Source of the DNA: Campylorhamphus procurvoides
Lineage: Eukaryota; Chordata; Aves; Passeriformes; Dendrocolaptidae
Assembly (NCBI GenBank): GCA_013396655.1
Contig: WBMV01002770.1
Span: 976,103-1,040,102 of the forward strand
Direction of reading: 5' to 3'
DNA: 64,000 nt
Positions 50,201 through 63,971 of the stretch are shown in pieces. The first letter of the stretch is position 1. Every line of letters begins with the position of its first letter. The position numbers and the translations under genes were made by a program. Under the pieces are notes generated by a model, which had not been told where the DNA came from, ran no database searches, and worked only from the letters and a program-made list of their open reading frames with translations.

Positions 50201-53200
50201 CATTAAAGTTGTGCTAAAACTTCCTTTGTCCATGCAGGAAATTATTAGATATTATCCTGTCTTGGTTCTGGATAGTCTTTATTGCTGTCCATTCTCAGGG
50301 GCAGTGGATGAGAATCCACACGAGCAAGAGCAGGGACAGCACAATCATTCTCTTTGTGCACAATCTCTTGCATATTTGCTGCAAAGCCCCCCCAGCTTCT
50401 TTTAAATAAAACAGCCAGAAGCAGCAATTCTGGTAATTGTATGACTAATATCTTTATTATCAAAAAGTGGTATCTTTCACATACAACAAATGGAGGCAGT
50501 ACTAACATCAACTCTGAAAATAAGGATTTAGAAAGGGGGAATTATTTATCAAAGAGAAAAGATAAACTGAAAAGATTAGTTTGTGGCACGTCTTTTTCTT
50601 AACCTGCGTTAAAACCTGTTGCCTATAGCAAACAAATGTTAAATAAACAACTTGCAAACCGATTCCATCTGATCTTGTCCATTTCTTTTACCATACTTAG
50701 AGTAATTTTGCATAAGAGAAGACCCACGTTGCACTCCTAGATTTTAATTACGCCGTCTGAATAGGGTTAAGAGCACTAAAGGTTGGAGACAGAAGAAAAA
50801 AATTGGCTGGGGCAGGAAAGGAGATGGTTGTTTGGAATTGCAAGGTCTGAACAGCTCGGCTGGTTAGTGATCAATGCAATGTCTAGCAATGTCTAGCAGA
50901 ATGTTTACTCTGCAGAACCTGGCACAGAGCATCACTCACCTGGGCAGCTTGAGCGAGGAGAAGGACTCCAGGCTGAGCTCCTGAGGCTCAGGAGAAACCT
51001 CCTGAGGTCAGCTTTGAGAAACAATCAGTGCTGCTGCCCACGCCAAACCTCCCTATGAATAGACAGCTTCATCCTCTAGGCTTGTCAATCTGTCACCAAG
51101 GAAAAAAATAGAAAGGAAAATTAAAAGGTTATGATGTTATCGTCTCCATAAATAGGATTTCAGTCATCCTGGAGAAGTGCTGTGCTCGGATTTTTTCGCT
51201 CAGGTTCTGCAGTCTGCTGACATCTCCCTACTGTCACCAGGACCAGGCTTCGTTTTGGGACTGCTAAAGGTCACGGAGCCCCAGGGACATGGAGGGACAC
51301 CTCCACTCCAGGGACCTCAGGAAAATGTCTTCAGGGTTAACGTGAAGCAGAAAGAATTGAAACAGTTTTTCTGTGCTTGTCTTTGCTGTTGCTGACAACA
51401 CCAGAACAGCAGTGCCTTGTGCTGTTCAGCATTGCCTCCAGTCCATCGGGGACCAAAGGTGAGTTCCTAAAAGAGGAGGCTCCTGCCTGAACTGGTAGCC
51501 TGGCCCCTTATATTTCTGAGCTTATGTAGGAAACAGAGGACCACGGGGTGCAAGAGCAGAGCAGACAAGTGGAAAACAGTCTAAGGATAAAAGAAAAACA
51601 ACCAGTGGGTCTCAAATACTACCTCTGAGAATGAAATCAGTGAATGCCGCTATCCACTTTACTTGGAAAGACACAATTCAATGGCCTCAGCAGAAATTGG
51701 AAGAAAATCCTGTGGTATGAAAGCAAAGTAAGAGATGAATTCAGTTGGCAGTGCCCACCAGGGGATGGTGGGGGGGAGTCTGAATCCCTGAGGGCCGAGT
51801 GCCACACAAGAGCCTGCCCTTAAGGAGAGCTCAGCACTGCCAAGGGTCAAGCCTTTGGCACTCTGGTATTTGAGAGTCTGTCTCTCTATAGATTAGGATT
51901 GATCTCCCCTGTCTCTGGATAAAAAAAGTAAACAAACTGTAACCTTGAATTTGTCATCCAAACCTGGAGTCCAGCCAAAAGAGCAGAGACAGAATCCCCT
52001 TGAGAAGCAGAACAGCAACCCCAGAGGTCACTCTGGATGCATCAAACAGAAGCAGTGGATTTTGATACAGCAAGGACTTACGTAATTTCATTTTTATTCA
52101 AAAACTTAAAGTGTAATCATTTTTTTTTCCCCCTGAAATGCAGAATTGCATGCATTTCCATTTAAACACAGAGGATACCTTAAATATCCCTTTTGGAACT
52201 GAAAATGCACATTTGAAAGCAGTGCAGTTAGAGAAGACAACATTCTTTTCCGTGGCAATAGGAGAGTGTTGTACTCTGTTCTTTGTTGTTTTGGAGAACA
52301 GAGGGAATTGCCAGCGGCTTCAAAGCTGTACAGAGGAAGCAAGTCCTGTTCAAGCCAAGGATGGCACGAGTCAACTCTCCACACAGAGGGATTACAAGTG
52401 GTCAAGCTTTTATGGTCCATTGCAAAATAGATGAGTTTGGATTCTTTCTTGCTTTAGGTGAGGCAATATACTGAGTTAAATGAATAAAGAGCTCAGGCAT
52501 GCTGGAGGGTCTGTTTCCACAAGAGCCTACAACTCTACTTCAGATTCACTGAAACAAGCAAAGACCCCAGAACAATATTTCAAAGCCACAGAATAATATT
52601 TCAAATGTTTTTGCTTAAAAATACCTCATGGCAAAGCATTCATTGTATTCAATTTCTTTACTTCTAATGGGCAACACCCATCAGACCCTAAATAAATGGG
52701 CAGCTGCACAGAAAGATTCACCCTCGATTTTCATTGGTTAACTCAATCTAAAACTGCAGATATTCGAACTTTGCTCCTGCAGAATATCAGTCTAAAAATG
52801 GGGGAAAAAAACAAAGCAGGAAAGTAAATGGGAAGCCATGCAATAATACATGCACATCTATAAAATAGCTGCAAAAAAAAGTAAAGCCAGAAGCCCTCAA
52901 AGATTCAGCCACGGGAGAAGGACTATATAAATGGGAATAAACAGAGGCAAGCGAGTGGTTTGAAGGGAAGCGCAAAGAATTTGATTGCTCTCTCACTGGC
53001 TGCGTTGGTTACACAGCACACCTACCAGGAATGCTTTTTATTATCTAATATTTATCACTTTTGACGGTCACAGGTGTTCCTACTTCAAAAAGATTTTAGC
53101 AAACGCCCCTAACTGTGTGACATCTGGATCCTGTCACCGCAGTAACAAGAAGTAGCTTTTGCCACCAGGCTCTGCTCTGGCAGATGTGGGTTTAGTGCCA

Positions 53201-53412
53201 CTGTTCATTTCCTTCCCTGTTAAAATGCAAAACATCAGCTTTTACTTACAAATAGACATACCCTGATCTTTCCTACAACATGAAGTTACTCAGATCCTTC
53301 TATGCTCTTAGTTCAACAAAAAACATATTAAATATAAAAATGTTTTACTTGCTAAAATACTGTGTCAGACTCTTAAGTAATATATATTAAAGACCATGAA
53401 ACTATCATGACC

Positions 53413-53807
53413 AGAGAATCCCAGAACAGTTTGGATTGGAAGGGACCCTAAAGATTATCCAGTGTCACCCCCAGCCATGGCAGGGACACCTCCCACCAGC
53501 CCAGGGTGCTCCAAGCCCCGTCCAACCTGGCCTTGGACACTGCCAGGGATCCAGGGGCAGCCCCAGCTTCTCTGGGCACCCTGTGCCAGGGCCTGCCCAC
53601 CCTCCCAGGGAAGGATTCCTTCCCAATATCCCATCCATCCCTGCCCTCTGGCAGTGGGATCCATTCCCTTTGTCCTGTCCCTCCATCCCTTATCAATAGT
53701 CTCTCTCCATCTTCCTCACAGGCTTCCTGCAGGCACTGCAAGGCTGCAATTAGGAAGCCTTCCCTTCTCCAGGTTGCAATTAGGAAGCCTTGCTTTCTGC
53801 AGGCTTC
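53413..53807 (-). mobile_element. CR1 LINE 3' end with internal 30-bp duplication
   Basis: It begins AGAGAATCCCAGAACAGTTT and GGATTGGAAGGGACCC and follows the standard 3' UTR to CTCTCTCCATCTTCC. The upstream end then carries a 30-bp tandem duplication at 53742-53801. Confidence 0.94.
53742..53801. repeat. 30-bp tandem duplication
   Basis: Two adjacent 30-bp units share GCAATTAGGAAGCCTT and differ at a few sites (CCCTTCTCC against GCTTTCTGC in the second half). It is a local duplication inside the CR1 copy. Confidence 0.85.
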
Positions 53808-55224
53808 ACTGACACATTTTGTTACATATTCTTAGCATGTTTTCCATGTTGTTAAAGGAGTGTTTAATAAAAAAAGACCCTCAGGAAGGAAATAGAAAGT
53901 TTTCTGTAAACCTGCAGAGGGAACCAGCTGCTTTTTAAGCTAAGGCAGAGTCCAGCTCAAAACATTTTGTATGAAGGATTTTGCACAAGAGCCTGAAAAA
54001 AACAAATCCCCAGTGGTGACATGTACATGGGTTACTATTAACTGTAGAAAGAGACAATAGAATCAATAAGTTTTTGATTTATGCACAACCTTCTAGAGAT
54101 CTCAACAATCCAGGACGAATAAAGAGCAAGAGTATTGTGAAGTCAGAAGAAAATGAGAGGATGTTTAATGAAACAAAAGACTACAGATTGCATATTGCTA
54201 TAGATGGACATACAATTGCATACAGACATTTTGTTGGAAGTGTGAACACCCAGAATGCAATAAAATACCACAGGTCTAGGAAAATTTCAATTTTATATAG
54301 AGTATTAATATCAATCTGTGTCAGATTAGACAACCTACAGTGACATGGATATAAATTCCATTCGCTGATCTGAGGGGGTTTTTGCATATTAAGTGATAGA
54401 AAGCATTCTACACCTATGCCCAATTCTGCAGGAAATTAAAGCCTGTGATTATCACTTGTCTAACAGCATCAATGTAATAAATTAAAGGCTTTGAATAATG
54501 GCCAGCGTGCTTCTCAGACATATTTCAAACTTTTAAAAAATAATCCATTTTTGGCAGACCATCTGACAAGTTCACAACTTTAGATCAAGGCTTATATTAT
54601 GTGTCATCAGTATTCTTTTGTTCATCTCATACCTATCAATTTTTGTTCATCAAAACCTAGGGCTGTTTAAAGCTTGGAAGAAATTTGGCATGTTATGTGG
54701 GTCATTTATGGAAATCAAGAACATGATTTAACATTAATATACATAAAAATGACTCGAAATTATGCACCACAGATCCAGATCAGTTTGTGGCTTTTTAAAC
54801 TCCATTGTATAACACAAAGCATTTTCTCAGTGAGGGACAGAAAAATTCAGGTGGAAAAAATATAATTACAAGATAGAAATCTTAGCTTAGTTGAAGCTAT
54901 GTCGGATATTAATGTTATTCTCAACACAGCAGGACATTGGTAAATAAGACTTACATCTCTGAATGTTAATTTTTAACAGCAAAAGCTAGCACCTCTACTT
55001 CAAATGCAAACCAACCCCCATGGGTTTCTGAATTCAGGTAAAATTTACTGCAGAGTTATAGCTCTGCCCCACATGGATGATCCTGGCTTTTATAAGGAGG
55101 GAAGCAAAGAGCAGGCACTGCATTAACTGAAAAGAAATGCAAACACCAGAGCAAGCTGTTTTCATTATTTGGGAACTGCTGAAAAGAAGACATTTGGAAA
55201 ATAAGTGTCTTTCCCTGGAATTAG

Positions 55225-55920
55225 ATTCACAGAATCACAGAGTGGCTTGGGTTGGAAGGGACCTTAAAGCCCACCCAGTGCCACCCCAGCCATGGGCAGG
55301 GACACCTTCCACCAGCCCAGGGTGCTCCAAGCCCCGTCCAACCTGGCCTTGGACACTGCCAGGGATCCAGGGGCAGCCACAGCTTCTCTGGGCACCCTGT
55401 GCCAGGGCCTGCCCACCCTCCCAGGGAAGGATTCCTTCCCAATGTCCCATCTAACCCTACTCTCTGTCAGTGGGAATCCATTCTGCTTGTCCTGTCCCTC
55501 CAGTTCCTGAGGACCAGCGCCTCTCTGGCTTCCCTGCTGGCCCCTTCACACACTGTGGGGTCTCCACAACCTTCTCTTCTCCAGGCTGAGCAGCCCCAAC
55601 TCTCCCATCTTGTGTCCACAGCTGAGCTGCTCCAGCCCCGTCAGCAACTTGGTGGCCTCCTCTGGACTTCCTCCAGCAGTTCCATGTCCTTCTTATGTTG
55701 GGGGCACCAGAACTGTGCACAGTGACTGGGGTGGGGTCTCACCTGGGGGGGCAGAGGAGCAGAATCCCCCCCTGTCCTGCTGCCCACACTGTAGGATCAG
55801 CCCAGGGCACGGGGGGTTACTGGGCTGGGGCATGTCCAGCCTCTCCCCACCAGCACCCCCAAGTCCTTCCCCTCCAGGGCTGCTCTCAGTCACTTCTCTG
55901 CCTCAGCTGCAGCTGTACCT
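55225..55920 (-). mobile_element. CR1 LINE, longest minus-strand copy
   Basis: It begins ATTCACAGAATCACAGAGTG and covers the entire 3' UTR plus upstream sequence (CTCACCTGGGGGGGCAGAGG, CAGCCCAGGGCACGG) to about GCTGCAGCTGTACC. At nearly 700 bp it provides the map for the permuted halves at 10.7-11.3 kb. Confidence 0.94.
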
Positions 55921-57247
55921 TTCATATTTTCTATGGCAAAGAGAGTTTCCACATTTTGTGATTCAACTGGCTCTAGGCAGAAGTCAAACTATAAAAAGAC
56001 TGCACCATGAGAGCCCAGGCCTGACTTCCTAACGTGGTGTGGACTAGGCAAGATGCTCCTAATCACTGGGGTTTGGTGCTGTGCCATCCTCTGCCACCAC
56101 TGATTTGTCACAGCTACTTTTTGTAGTGATTTTATTCCATGACTAACATGCAAATCTTACATGCAACAATGAAGCAGCACAAAAATGAATGTAAATTCCA
56201 GGCTCCTCCCACCCCACAATTAGGGAGGGTTTCTGAGTTTAAGAAGTTTCCCAAAGATAAAAGAGTTGAACTTGGACACAGCCCAGTTTGTATCATAAAT
56301 GGGATAGTGGCCCTTCATCTCATTGTCTTATTTCACCCTTTCCTAAACACAGCCAGGTTGTTCCCTTGATTTTCCTCTGATTTCTGCCTTTGTATTTAGC
56401 TCTCTGCAACATTAAAATGCTTTGAGTAGGAGTGGGGGATGACACAAACCACAAAAAAATATCAGTCCATTTGCTCAATACATTTAGGAGGGTTTTCAGC
56501 CCTGTGTTATTGCTCCTTCCAGGCTTCCACAGCACATCAATCTCCTCCAGCATTTAGTCCTTGTGTGCAGCCTGCTCTCGCTTTATGGTGCTTTTCTTTT
56601 GCATCATCACCACAAGGGAAACCTCCATAACAAAAATAATGCTTTATAAAGGCACCATCACAGAGGTTAAAGCACTTCACTGGGGGAAACACACCAGGAA
56701 GATGCAGCCCATGTTGGAGTGCCTGAGAGCTGGGACAGGACCAACAGGAAACCCTGACTGCTCATGGAATAATCAGCTACAGCTAAAGACAAACTCCCCA
56801 GTTCTTCAGATTTCAGATATGGCTCTTCCCTCCAGAGACCTATTGCTCAAACCCTGCCCAGGAATGTGCACCTGGGGTTTTACAGCCCCTCGTGCCATGC
56901 TCCACTCCCTCCCAGCACCACCAACACGCAGTGCCACATTCCAGATGTGGGAACATCTGTACCTCAGTGTCTGCCACTGGGTGCCAGCAGCCAGTACCAG
57001 GGGGGACAGGAATAGCTGAGGGGCTGCAGCCTGGCCTGCTGGCACTCCTGTCCTGGCTGCTTAGATAAAACACCTCTCCATTTGCAGGTTCAGCTCAATA
57101 TTATCCTCATCTGAAAGGGATCTCTGCTGCAGCAAAGCCTCTGGCTGTCGTGATTGCTGGGGAATTGCAAAGAGTCTTTGCAATGCTGCTGTTACCCCAG
57201 CGCTGCCAAAGCAACCTCGGGGCCAGCCAGTGGCTCTGAGCCCCCCC

Positions 57248-57280
57248 TAATATATATTATAGTATATATATTATATATTT
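57248..57280. repeat. AT-dinucleotide palindromic tract
   Basis: TAATATATATTATAG and TATATATATTATATATT form a largely self-complementary AT stretch that could extrude as a cruciform. Confidence 0.85.
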
Positions 57281-59492
57281 CAGTAAAAGAAATAACTTTT
57301 ACTGAAGGTATTTTTCATCAATTAAAAAAAATAATTTAAGAAAAACCACGTGATGTGATGCAGACGTGCCAATCTGTGTGCACAGTGTCGTGTGTGCCCT
57401 GCATCCTCCTCACACACAACACCTCAAACTCACAGGCCAGTTCTGGTTACAGGAATTTATTGCCCATATAAAGGAACAAAATTAAAAACATGACAAAACT
57501 CTTTCCAAGGGACACCGTAATGAGATTCCAGCGACTTATTTTCTGCTCCTTACTTCCCTTGATTTAACTCTTCCTATTTCTTTACACACCCCCATTGAGC
57601 CTCTGGCTCTCTAAGCCTCAAAAGTCTAAATTCAGAGTGTAGAAGATAAGTTACATATCTTTAAATATCTATTGAAGTGAGCTTTATCTTTGTAACCCAG
57701 TATGTGTGATTTACTGCCAAAGTGAATCCACTTTGGACTGTGTTCCCATGGATTAGGTATTGATGAAGTTCATTTTGATAAGACAGAGAGCTTTTTCCAT
57801 TGCTGGAAAGAATGTTAAACTTTTAATCTTCAATTATTCAATATTCAATAAAATATTCAATTATAAATGCTGAACAAAAAATAAAAATAAATAAAAGTTA
57901 TAAAAGTAATACAGCAAACAGATTATTGTCTTGGATACCTTTGCTGTATTTGGAAAAAATCTACAGTTTTAATATTAAATTAAATTACATAAAGATATAA
58001 ATTTCCTCAAGGAACAAATACCATTGGAATTTTCCTTAAACGCTGGCAGTGTGCAGATATAGAGAGCAAGAGAATAAAACCACCACAAATACTCACTGTT
58101 TCCTCCAAATTTTATATACCTGAGTTTTTGGATTCCCTACTGCCCATTCAAGTTCTGCTTTTCCAGTGCAATACATAAGGCCCACTTCCTTCAATAGGCT
58201 CCATAGAGAAGATGGAGGGAAACCATAAATAATGAAACTACAGCTCTGTTTTCCCCTCGTATTCTGTAACAGCAAAATGTGTTAGCAAGAACTAACTGCA
58301 ACCTGCCATACCGGCTCTCTTTTATCTAGTTTTCTGTTTAGGTTTTGTTGAAATCAACACCTTCTATCAGGGTAAGAATTCCTGTTTCACTTGCTTGCTC
58401 ATTAAGAACAAGAAAGTGCATATTCCAGAAAGGCTTGATGTACAGATGAAGCTGTCAGGAGCACTGTGAATTCTAACAGAGTCGTTTCTCAAATGTGATA
58501 ATTACTGTTTATTTTATAGGCTTACACATGACATCCCATTATTAAAGTAACTCCCACTTCAGCTTTTATTATTACCCACACTTTTCAATCTCTTATCGAC
58601 CCCAAGCAAAACTGTATTTTTCTGCACAGCAACAACAAAAAGCTAACACTCGACGTTTGCTTTACCAGGAATTATTCTCCAAGCTATTCCCACATTTAAA
58701 AAGGTGCCTCATTTGAAAATACCAATGGCATCCATTAGGGATTGAAATTGCCCTTTAGAATAAGCTGGATAAATCAAAGTGTAGGGATAACCAGGAGGAC
58801 TTTCAAAAGCATTTGGAGCTAGTCCAGCTGAGTTCCCATACGGATCAATGTGGGGTTTAACATCACTTTCCAAGACAACAGCAAGCAGGAGGGGAGAGCT
58901 AGGGAGCTACTTCGTGCAGAATTCCATCCCATTGCATTGGATAATTATGGGGACTCCACAGACCTCCTCAAAATCTCTGCTTGGCACATCTGGGCCAGCC
59001 TGAGGTCTCCTACAGAAACACTCTGTGTAACCTTTGTCAGTGCTTCATACAAGCACATGGAAGGGGTTGGCTGCAGATCCTCTCCCCAGCTACCCCATCT
59101 CTATCTCCTTTATTATTTATTCTCCCATGAGTGTGAAGCAATGACCTATCCAAATTTGGTTTAAACCAGTGTTACCCTGAAGGAAGTTTATTACTGCATG
59201 TGGAGGTGGCACAACTGTGCCACCACCTGCCTGCTGAGAACACACAGCCACCAAACCTCTTCAAGCCACCGGGAGCACAGCTCACTCTTCCTTGTGTTCA
59301 TGTCAAGGGGTCTGTCACGTAGGACAGGAGAGCAGGGAGGGTAAAAGAAGAGTATCCAAAAGCTGAAATTGGCAAATCCAGAGTAAATTAAAAGCCCAAA
59401 AACCAGAACACCAGGAAAAATCTCTGTCAGGAAGGAAAAAAGAGGGTGGGAATGGAAATCCCATAGGTTGGGTAAGAGTAGAAGAATAATGG

Positions 59493-59553
59493 GGCTGTCC
59501 TGTGCAGGGCCTGGAGTTGGACTCGATGATCACTCAGGATATTCTATGATAAT
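59493..59553 (+). mobile_element. CR1 LINE tail fragment
   Basis: Only the final 60 bp remain: CTGTGCAGGGCCTGGAGTTG, GACTCGATGATC and CTCAGGATATTCTATGATAA. It is of the same subfamily as the 17.8 and 19.2 kb copies, with a small internal loss after GATGATC. Confidence 0.85.
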
Positions 59554-60001
59554 CTGGGAGGGACCAGCAGTCATTAACAACAGGAGCAGAGCAGAAGAGG
59601 GCATGCTGGACTGTGTGCAGTGGTAAACAAGCAAGAAAAGAGTTCAAAACGAGCAGAAAAGTCAAAGGAAGTAATGCAGAGACCACACCTGAGCTTTGAC
59701 AAAAGGAAGGGGATGAGATCAGTCTTACAGAGTTTGAGATCTCACCTGACCTGTGAAATAAGTGGGGTTTGTGTTACATGGATGGTGGCCTTTTGATCAC
59801 ATATGCTTTCAGAGATGCAGAGTCATGGCAAAACACACTAGAAAACACCCTGATACAATACATTTGGCAGAAAACATAGGATTTTAGGAGATTTTCACTG
59901 CAAACTTCAAGAAAGCACAGCTGACTAAAAACATTACTGAGATCTGTTGGAGGTTCTAACAGTAAAGACTGCACATACAGACCACACAACCAACCCTAAG
60001 A

Positions 60002-60311
60002 TTCACCTGAAGGGAACCTACAAGAAAGATGGAGAGAGACCATTGACAAGGGATGGAGGGACAGGACAAGGGGAATGGATTCCCACTGCCAGAGGGCAGG
60101 GTTAGATGGGATATTGGGAAGGAATCCTTCCCTGGGAGGGTGGGCAGGCCCTGGCACAGGGTGCCCAGAGAAGCTGTGGCTGCCCCTGGATCCCTGGGAG
60201 TGTCCAAGGCCATGTTGGACGGGGCTTGGAGCACCCTGGGCTGGTGGGAGGTGTCCCTGCCCATGGTCTTTAAGGTCTGTTCCAACCCAAACCATCCTGT
60301 GAGTCTCTGAT
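60002..60311 (+). mobile_element. CR1 LINE 3' end
   Basis: It runs from CCTACAAGAAAGATGGAGAG through the full 3' UTR to TTCCAACCCAAACCATCC and a decayed tail (TGTGAGTCTCTGA). It lies in opposite orientation to the 53.4, 55.2 and 61.9 kb copies, so it can pair with them in single-stranded form. Confidence 0.95.
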
Positions 60312-61917
60312 TTAGCCAGGCTGCTTTCTTCTGGAAAACATTTCGCTTTTTCTTTAGCAGGACAACATCGCTCTGGAGGATCCCACTGCCTTCCCCTGTC
60401 AAACAGCAGGTGCCAACACACAGTCCCACACTGTGGCCATGCTCCTTCATGCCTACAAGTTTGAGAAATGCACCAGTATGTGTGAATGGTCAGGTTTTCT
60501 CATAATGGCAAAGTTTCTGAACAAAGGAACAATGATGAATATAAAAGAGCTACACAGTAAGTTGTGTAAATAAATCCTGCAAGGTTTGCTACAGAAACCA
60601 GGAGGAGAGGAGACAACCAGCATCCAGCCAGTGATGTTTAACTTACTTCTTTGTTGTTTTCTTTCTTTTTATGGGTTGTTCTGCTGTACATGTTTTGTCA
60701 GTCTTTCAGTCTAGTCCGTTTTGCTGGGCTTTTTCAGGAATTGAAAATCATACTAGAATTTTCAACAATGTTAATTTTTACTGAAATAACGCTTTTTTTC
60801 GTTTGTCTGAATTGCTATAATTATATTCAATGTGTTTATTGTCAACTAACTTCCAGATGGCTCTGATGAAGAAATGGAAAAACTAATATAATACATAAGG
60901 ATAAAAATTAGCAGTAGATCTGTTACTGCTGAAGTGGATGAAAACTTCTTCCCCCAAAATAAAATGCAGCATCCTCAAAACCAGCTGCCACATCCTGTGA
61001 TACAGAAGAAAGCAGAGATTTGTAAACCCTTAAGAAGCACTTTTGATGTCTAGGTTTTTATAGTCCTTTGATCAGAGATTAGTTGCTAAAAATGCAGGAA
61101 AAGGATCACTTTGCTGATACACAATGAACTTCAAGAACTAATGTGGAAAAGAAGTCTCTAAAAAATCAAATTTATAGGCCATCACAGGTAAAACTGAACC
61201 AATTTTAAGCATGAACACATAGAACACTAATCTATAATATCACCTAAAACATTTCCTAAGTGATCTTTTTTATTTAGCTGAAGGGAATAAGATAAACAGC
61301 TCTCGAACGGCCATTGGTATGTTCTCCTATGAATTTCATTATACCATTGAATCCTAATGTTTCAGGAGAGGTGTCAAATAGGACTTAATTAATATTCACC
61401 AAAAAGGGCAACTGTAACAAACTTCAGACTAGGATATAACACCCATCTCCTACTGCATTTCTCAGATTGCACTGTCAGACAAGCTGGAGTCTGAAAAGCA
61501 ACACAAAAATGGCAAGAATATACCACTTGCAGTGTTAGTTTATTTAGGAACTATGTATGTTTTTTTAAGCAAGACATCCATATTAAGTAATTGCAAAGTC
61601 CACAAATTGAAGGCTGGTTATATTGATTTTTCCAAATGATTTCCACCCTATTTTATATAGTTATCTTATACTCTAAGTAAGGATACATATGCATCTCAGA
61701 GAAAGGTATTTTATATCATCATTTAGAGCTACATCATACACATTTTGGAAGGAAAAGGACAGTTCAAAAGTCTGGTTCAAAAGAGAGAACTTAGGGTGAA
61801 TGTCAGGGGGAAAAAAAAGGGTATTATCACCTCTACAAGGAGAGGCAATTATGTTGGAGGAACTACAAGGGTGTTGTGAGGTTATGAAGGGAGAAAATTC
61901 GAAGGACCAAAGACTTT

Positions 61918-62094
61918 TATAGAATAATGGAATGGTTTGGGTTGGAAGGGACCTGAAAGCTCAACCAATGCCACCCCCTGCCATGGGCAGGGACACCTTC
62001 CACCAGCCCAGGGTGCTCCAAGCCCCGTCCAACCTGGCCTTGGACACTCCCAGGGATCCAGGGGCAGCCACAGCTTCTCTGGACAAACTGTGCA
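61918..62094 (-). mobile_element. CR1 LINE 3' end, short
   Basis: It begins TATAGAATAATGGAATGGTT and GGGTTGGAAGGGACC and stops after CACAGCTTCTCTGGACAAAC, so it is truncated soon after the first 175 bp of the 3' end. Confidence 0.93.
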
Positions 62095-63971
62095 AGTGTC
62101 CAAATTGACTGAGAAAAATCAAGAAAACCCACAAACCTCTGCCTTTTGACACGGGGCGGTAGAGCAGGTCAGGACAATGCTCACTCTTCACTGATGATGT
62201 TATTTTCTCAAGTGCATCTCACCCAGTGGGAACTGCACAATGTTGCCCCCCCACATCATCATCTTGCAAGCTTGGTATCCAACTTCACATAGCATGACAA
62301 GGCAACATTTTTATGAACAAGCCTAATGTCTGTGATCTGCCTTCATATGAGATTAGTTTCTTCCCAAATGCCTGTTATTCCAGTTGTTAAATTACTCTAA
62401 GTCATGCTCCAAGGCATGTATAGTATACTACAATCAAACAGGAACAACACTTCGCATCTCATTAAATGCCAAATTCTTTCTGCCACTCTGGAAGCAGAAC
62501 TGCAGCCAGAAATGCCTGCTTTCTGTGCTTCTTTGCAATTCCAATTGCCAAGTGAACACAGGCTGGGGAAGCAGCTCTGCCAAGTGTCAGCGCTGCATTA
62601 ATATTGTTATTATTCTCTGGGAGTGAAGTATATAATGCTATTTTCTCCAAAGGCATTATTGATACTGAGGATTAGCATTACAATTTGGATAATTATTGCA
62701 GCGCCCACAGGACTTTCTGTCATCAAATATTTATACAGCACGGAAGAGTTGAGTGCAAATGATTTTAGATGCCTTGGTGGACCTTTGGAAGGAAAAAGTG
62801 ATAGGATCAGGTAGCTAATTCAAAGGAAAAGCACATTACAGTATTGTCACAGGGTTCTCAAGAGGTATTTGTTCTCAAGATTACCTTGAACTCCCTTCAT
62901 GCTACTTTTTAAAATCAAGGGCCTTCAGCTTCTGGCATTTTTTCTTCTGAGAACTCATCTATTTTTAAGCACCCAGTGTCCCCCTCTCACTTCATGGCCT
63001 GTCCCTTCAGCAGCCAGGGCTTGGTTTTCCTGCTTTAGCCCCATCCCACACACACTTTCTGCAGCAGAACACAATGCCCTCTTGTCCAGCCCACCCTGTC
63101 TGTTCATAAAGTGGCCCAGACAGCAAAATTACACCTTTGAATTTTTTTTTTTAATGGCCACAGGAGCATTGCTTATCAAAAATCAGTTTAATTCCAAAAT
63201 ATATGCTGTAAAATATTTCTACATTAGGAAGACATCAATGCAATTTGTTCAAAACTCTGTGTAATTGGAAGTCAAAGGCAAATGCCCCATTTCTGTTTCT
63301 TAAAGAGACACAAGGCAGTGCCTGTACCTTTGCAAGGCTCCAAGACAGGCTTTCAAACCAAGATACACACAAGCTTAAAAAATAGAAATATAAATGACAT
63401 TGTTTATCAGGACAGCTGTTCAAAGAACAGCCCTTATTATGAACCCTTTGCTAGAGATCAGACTGCACAAATTTCCAGGGAATGCTCAAATGTGATAACA
63501 GGAGCAGGAGATCCAGTCCCTGGGCCCTGGGCAGTATTGTGGTGACAGGATCAATGCCCAGTTCAGGAATAAATTCAGGTGAGAGGAAGGGTCATACAAG
63601 ATATTTCAAATATACTTCATGTCCTGAGGATTACCCTTTATTCACCTTTTTGCTTTTCTCTACATTTGTTGGTTTTCTGTCCAGAACCTTAACAGAAAAT
63701 ATCAGCTTTCAAATCACAAAACTTTTACTACTACTATGTGAGCCAAACTACGGAAGTCTTTGTTATTTAACTAAATTATCAGCTATATAATCTGCTTTTA
63801 CATCTAATGGCATTTAACAGACAGCACTACATCACATGGTGTTGGTGCAATACTGCCCTGGAAATATCATTCTTTCCTTTGGCTCCTCAGATGGCAGGAA
63901 GGGTAGAACAGAGCCAAAGCCACCCCAGGCTGTGCCACCCCTTAAGGGCTGAACTTGGCTCAGGGAAGGAA

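Larger units (their letters stand above)
39960..53400. other. Upstream intergenic DNA, no gene seen
   Basis: No frame with recognisable protein content occurs on either strand. The region is AT-rich and notably free of CR1 copies for over 13 kb, unlike its flanks. It contains T/G-rich low-complexity DNA at 41.82-41.99 kb, short CTG and CAG runs at 42347 and 43424, a CTCF-like motif at 44185, a 6-bp-stem hairpin with CpGs at 46945 and a 16-T run at 47263. The lack of repeats is compatible with regulatory DNA, but this is inference. Confidence 0.6.
55921..63971. other. Upstream intergenic DNA between CR1 copies
   Basis: Apart from CR1 fragments at 59493, 60002 and 61918 and AT-dinucleotide DNA at 57248-57280, this stretch is AT-rich unique sequence. 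Open frames are short and none resembles a known protein. No RNA gene was recognised. Confidence 0.55.
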
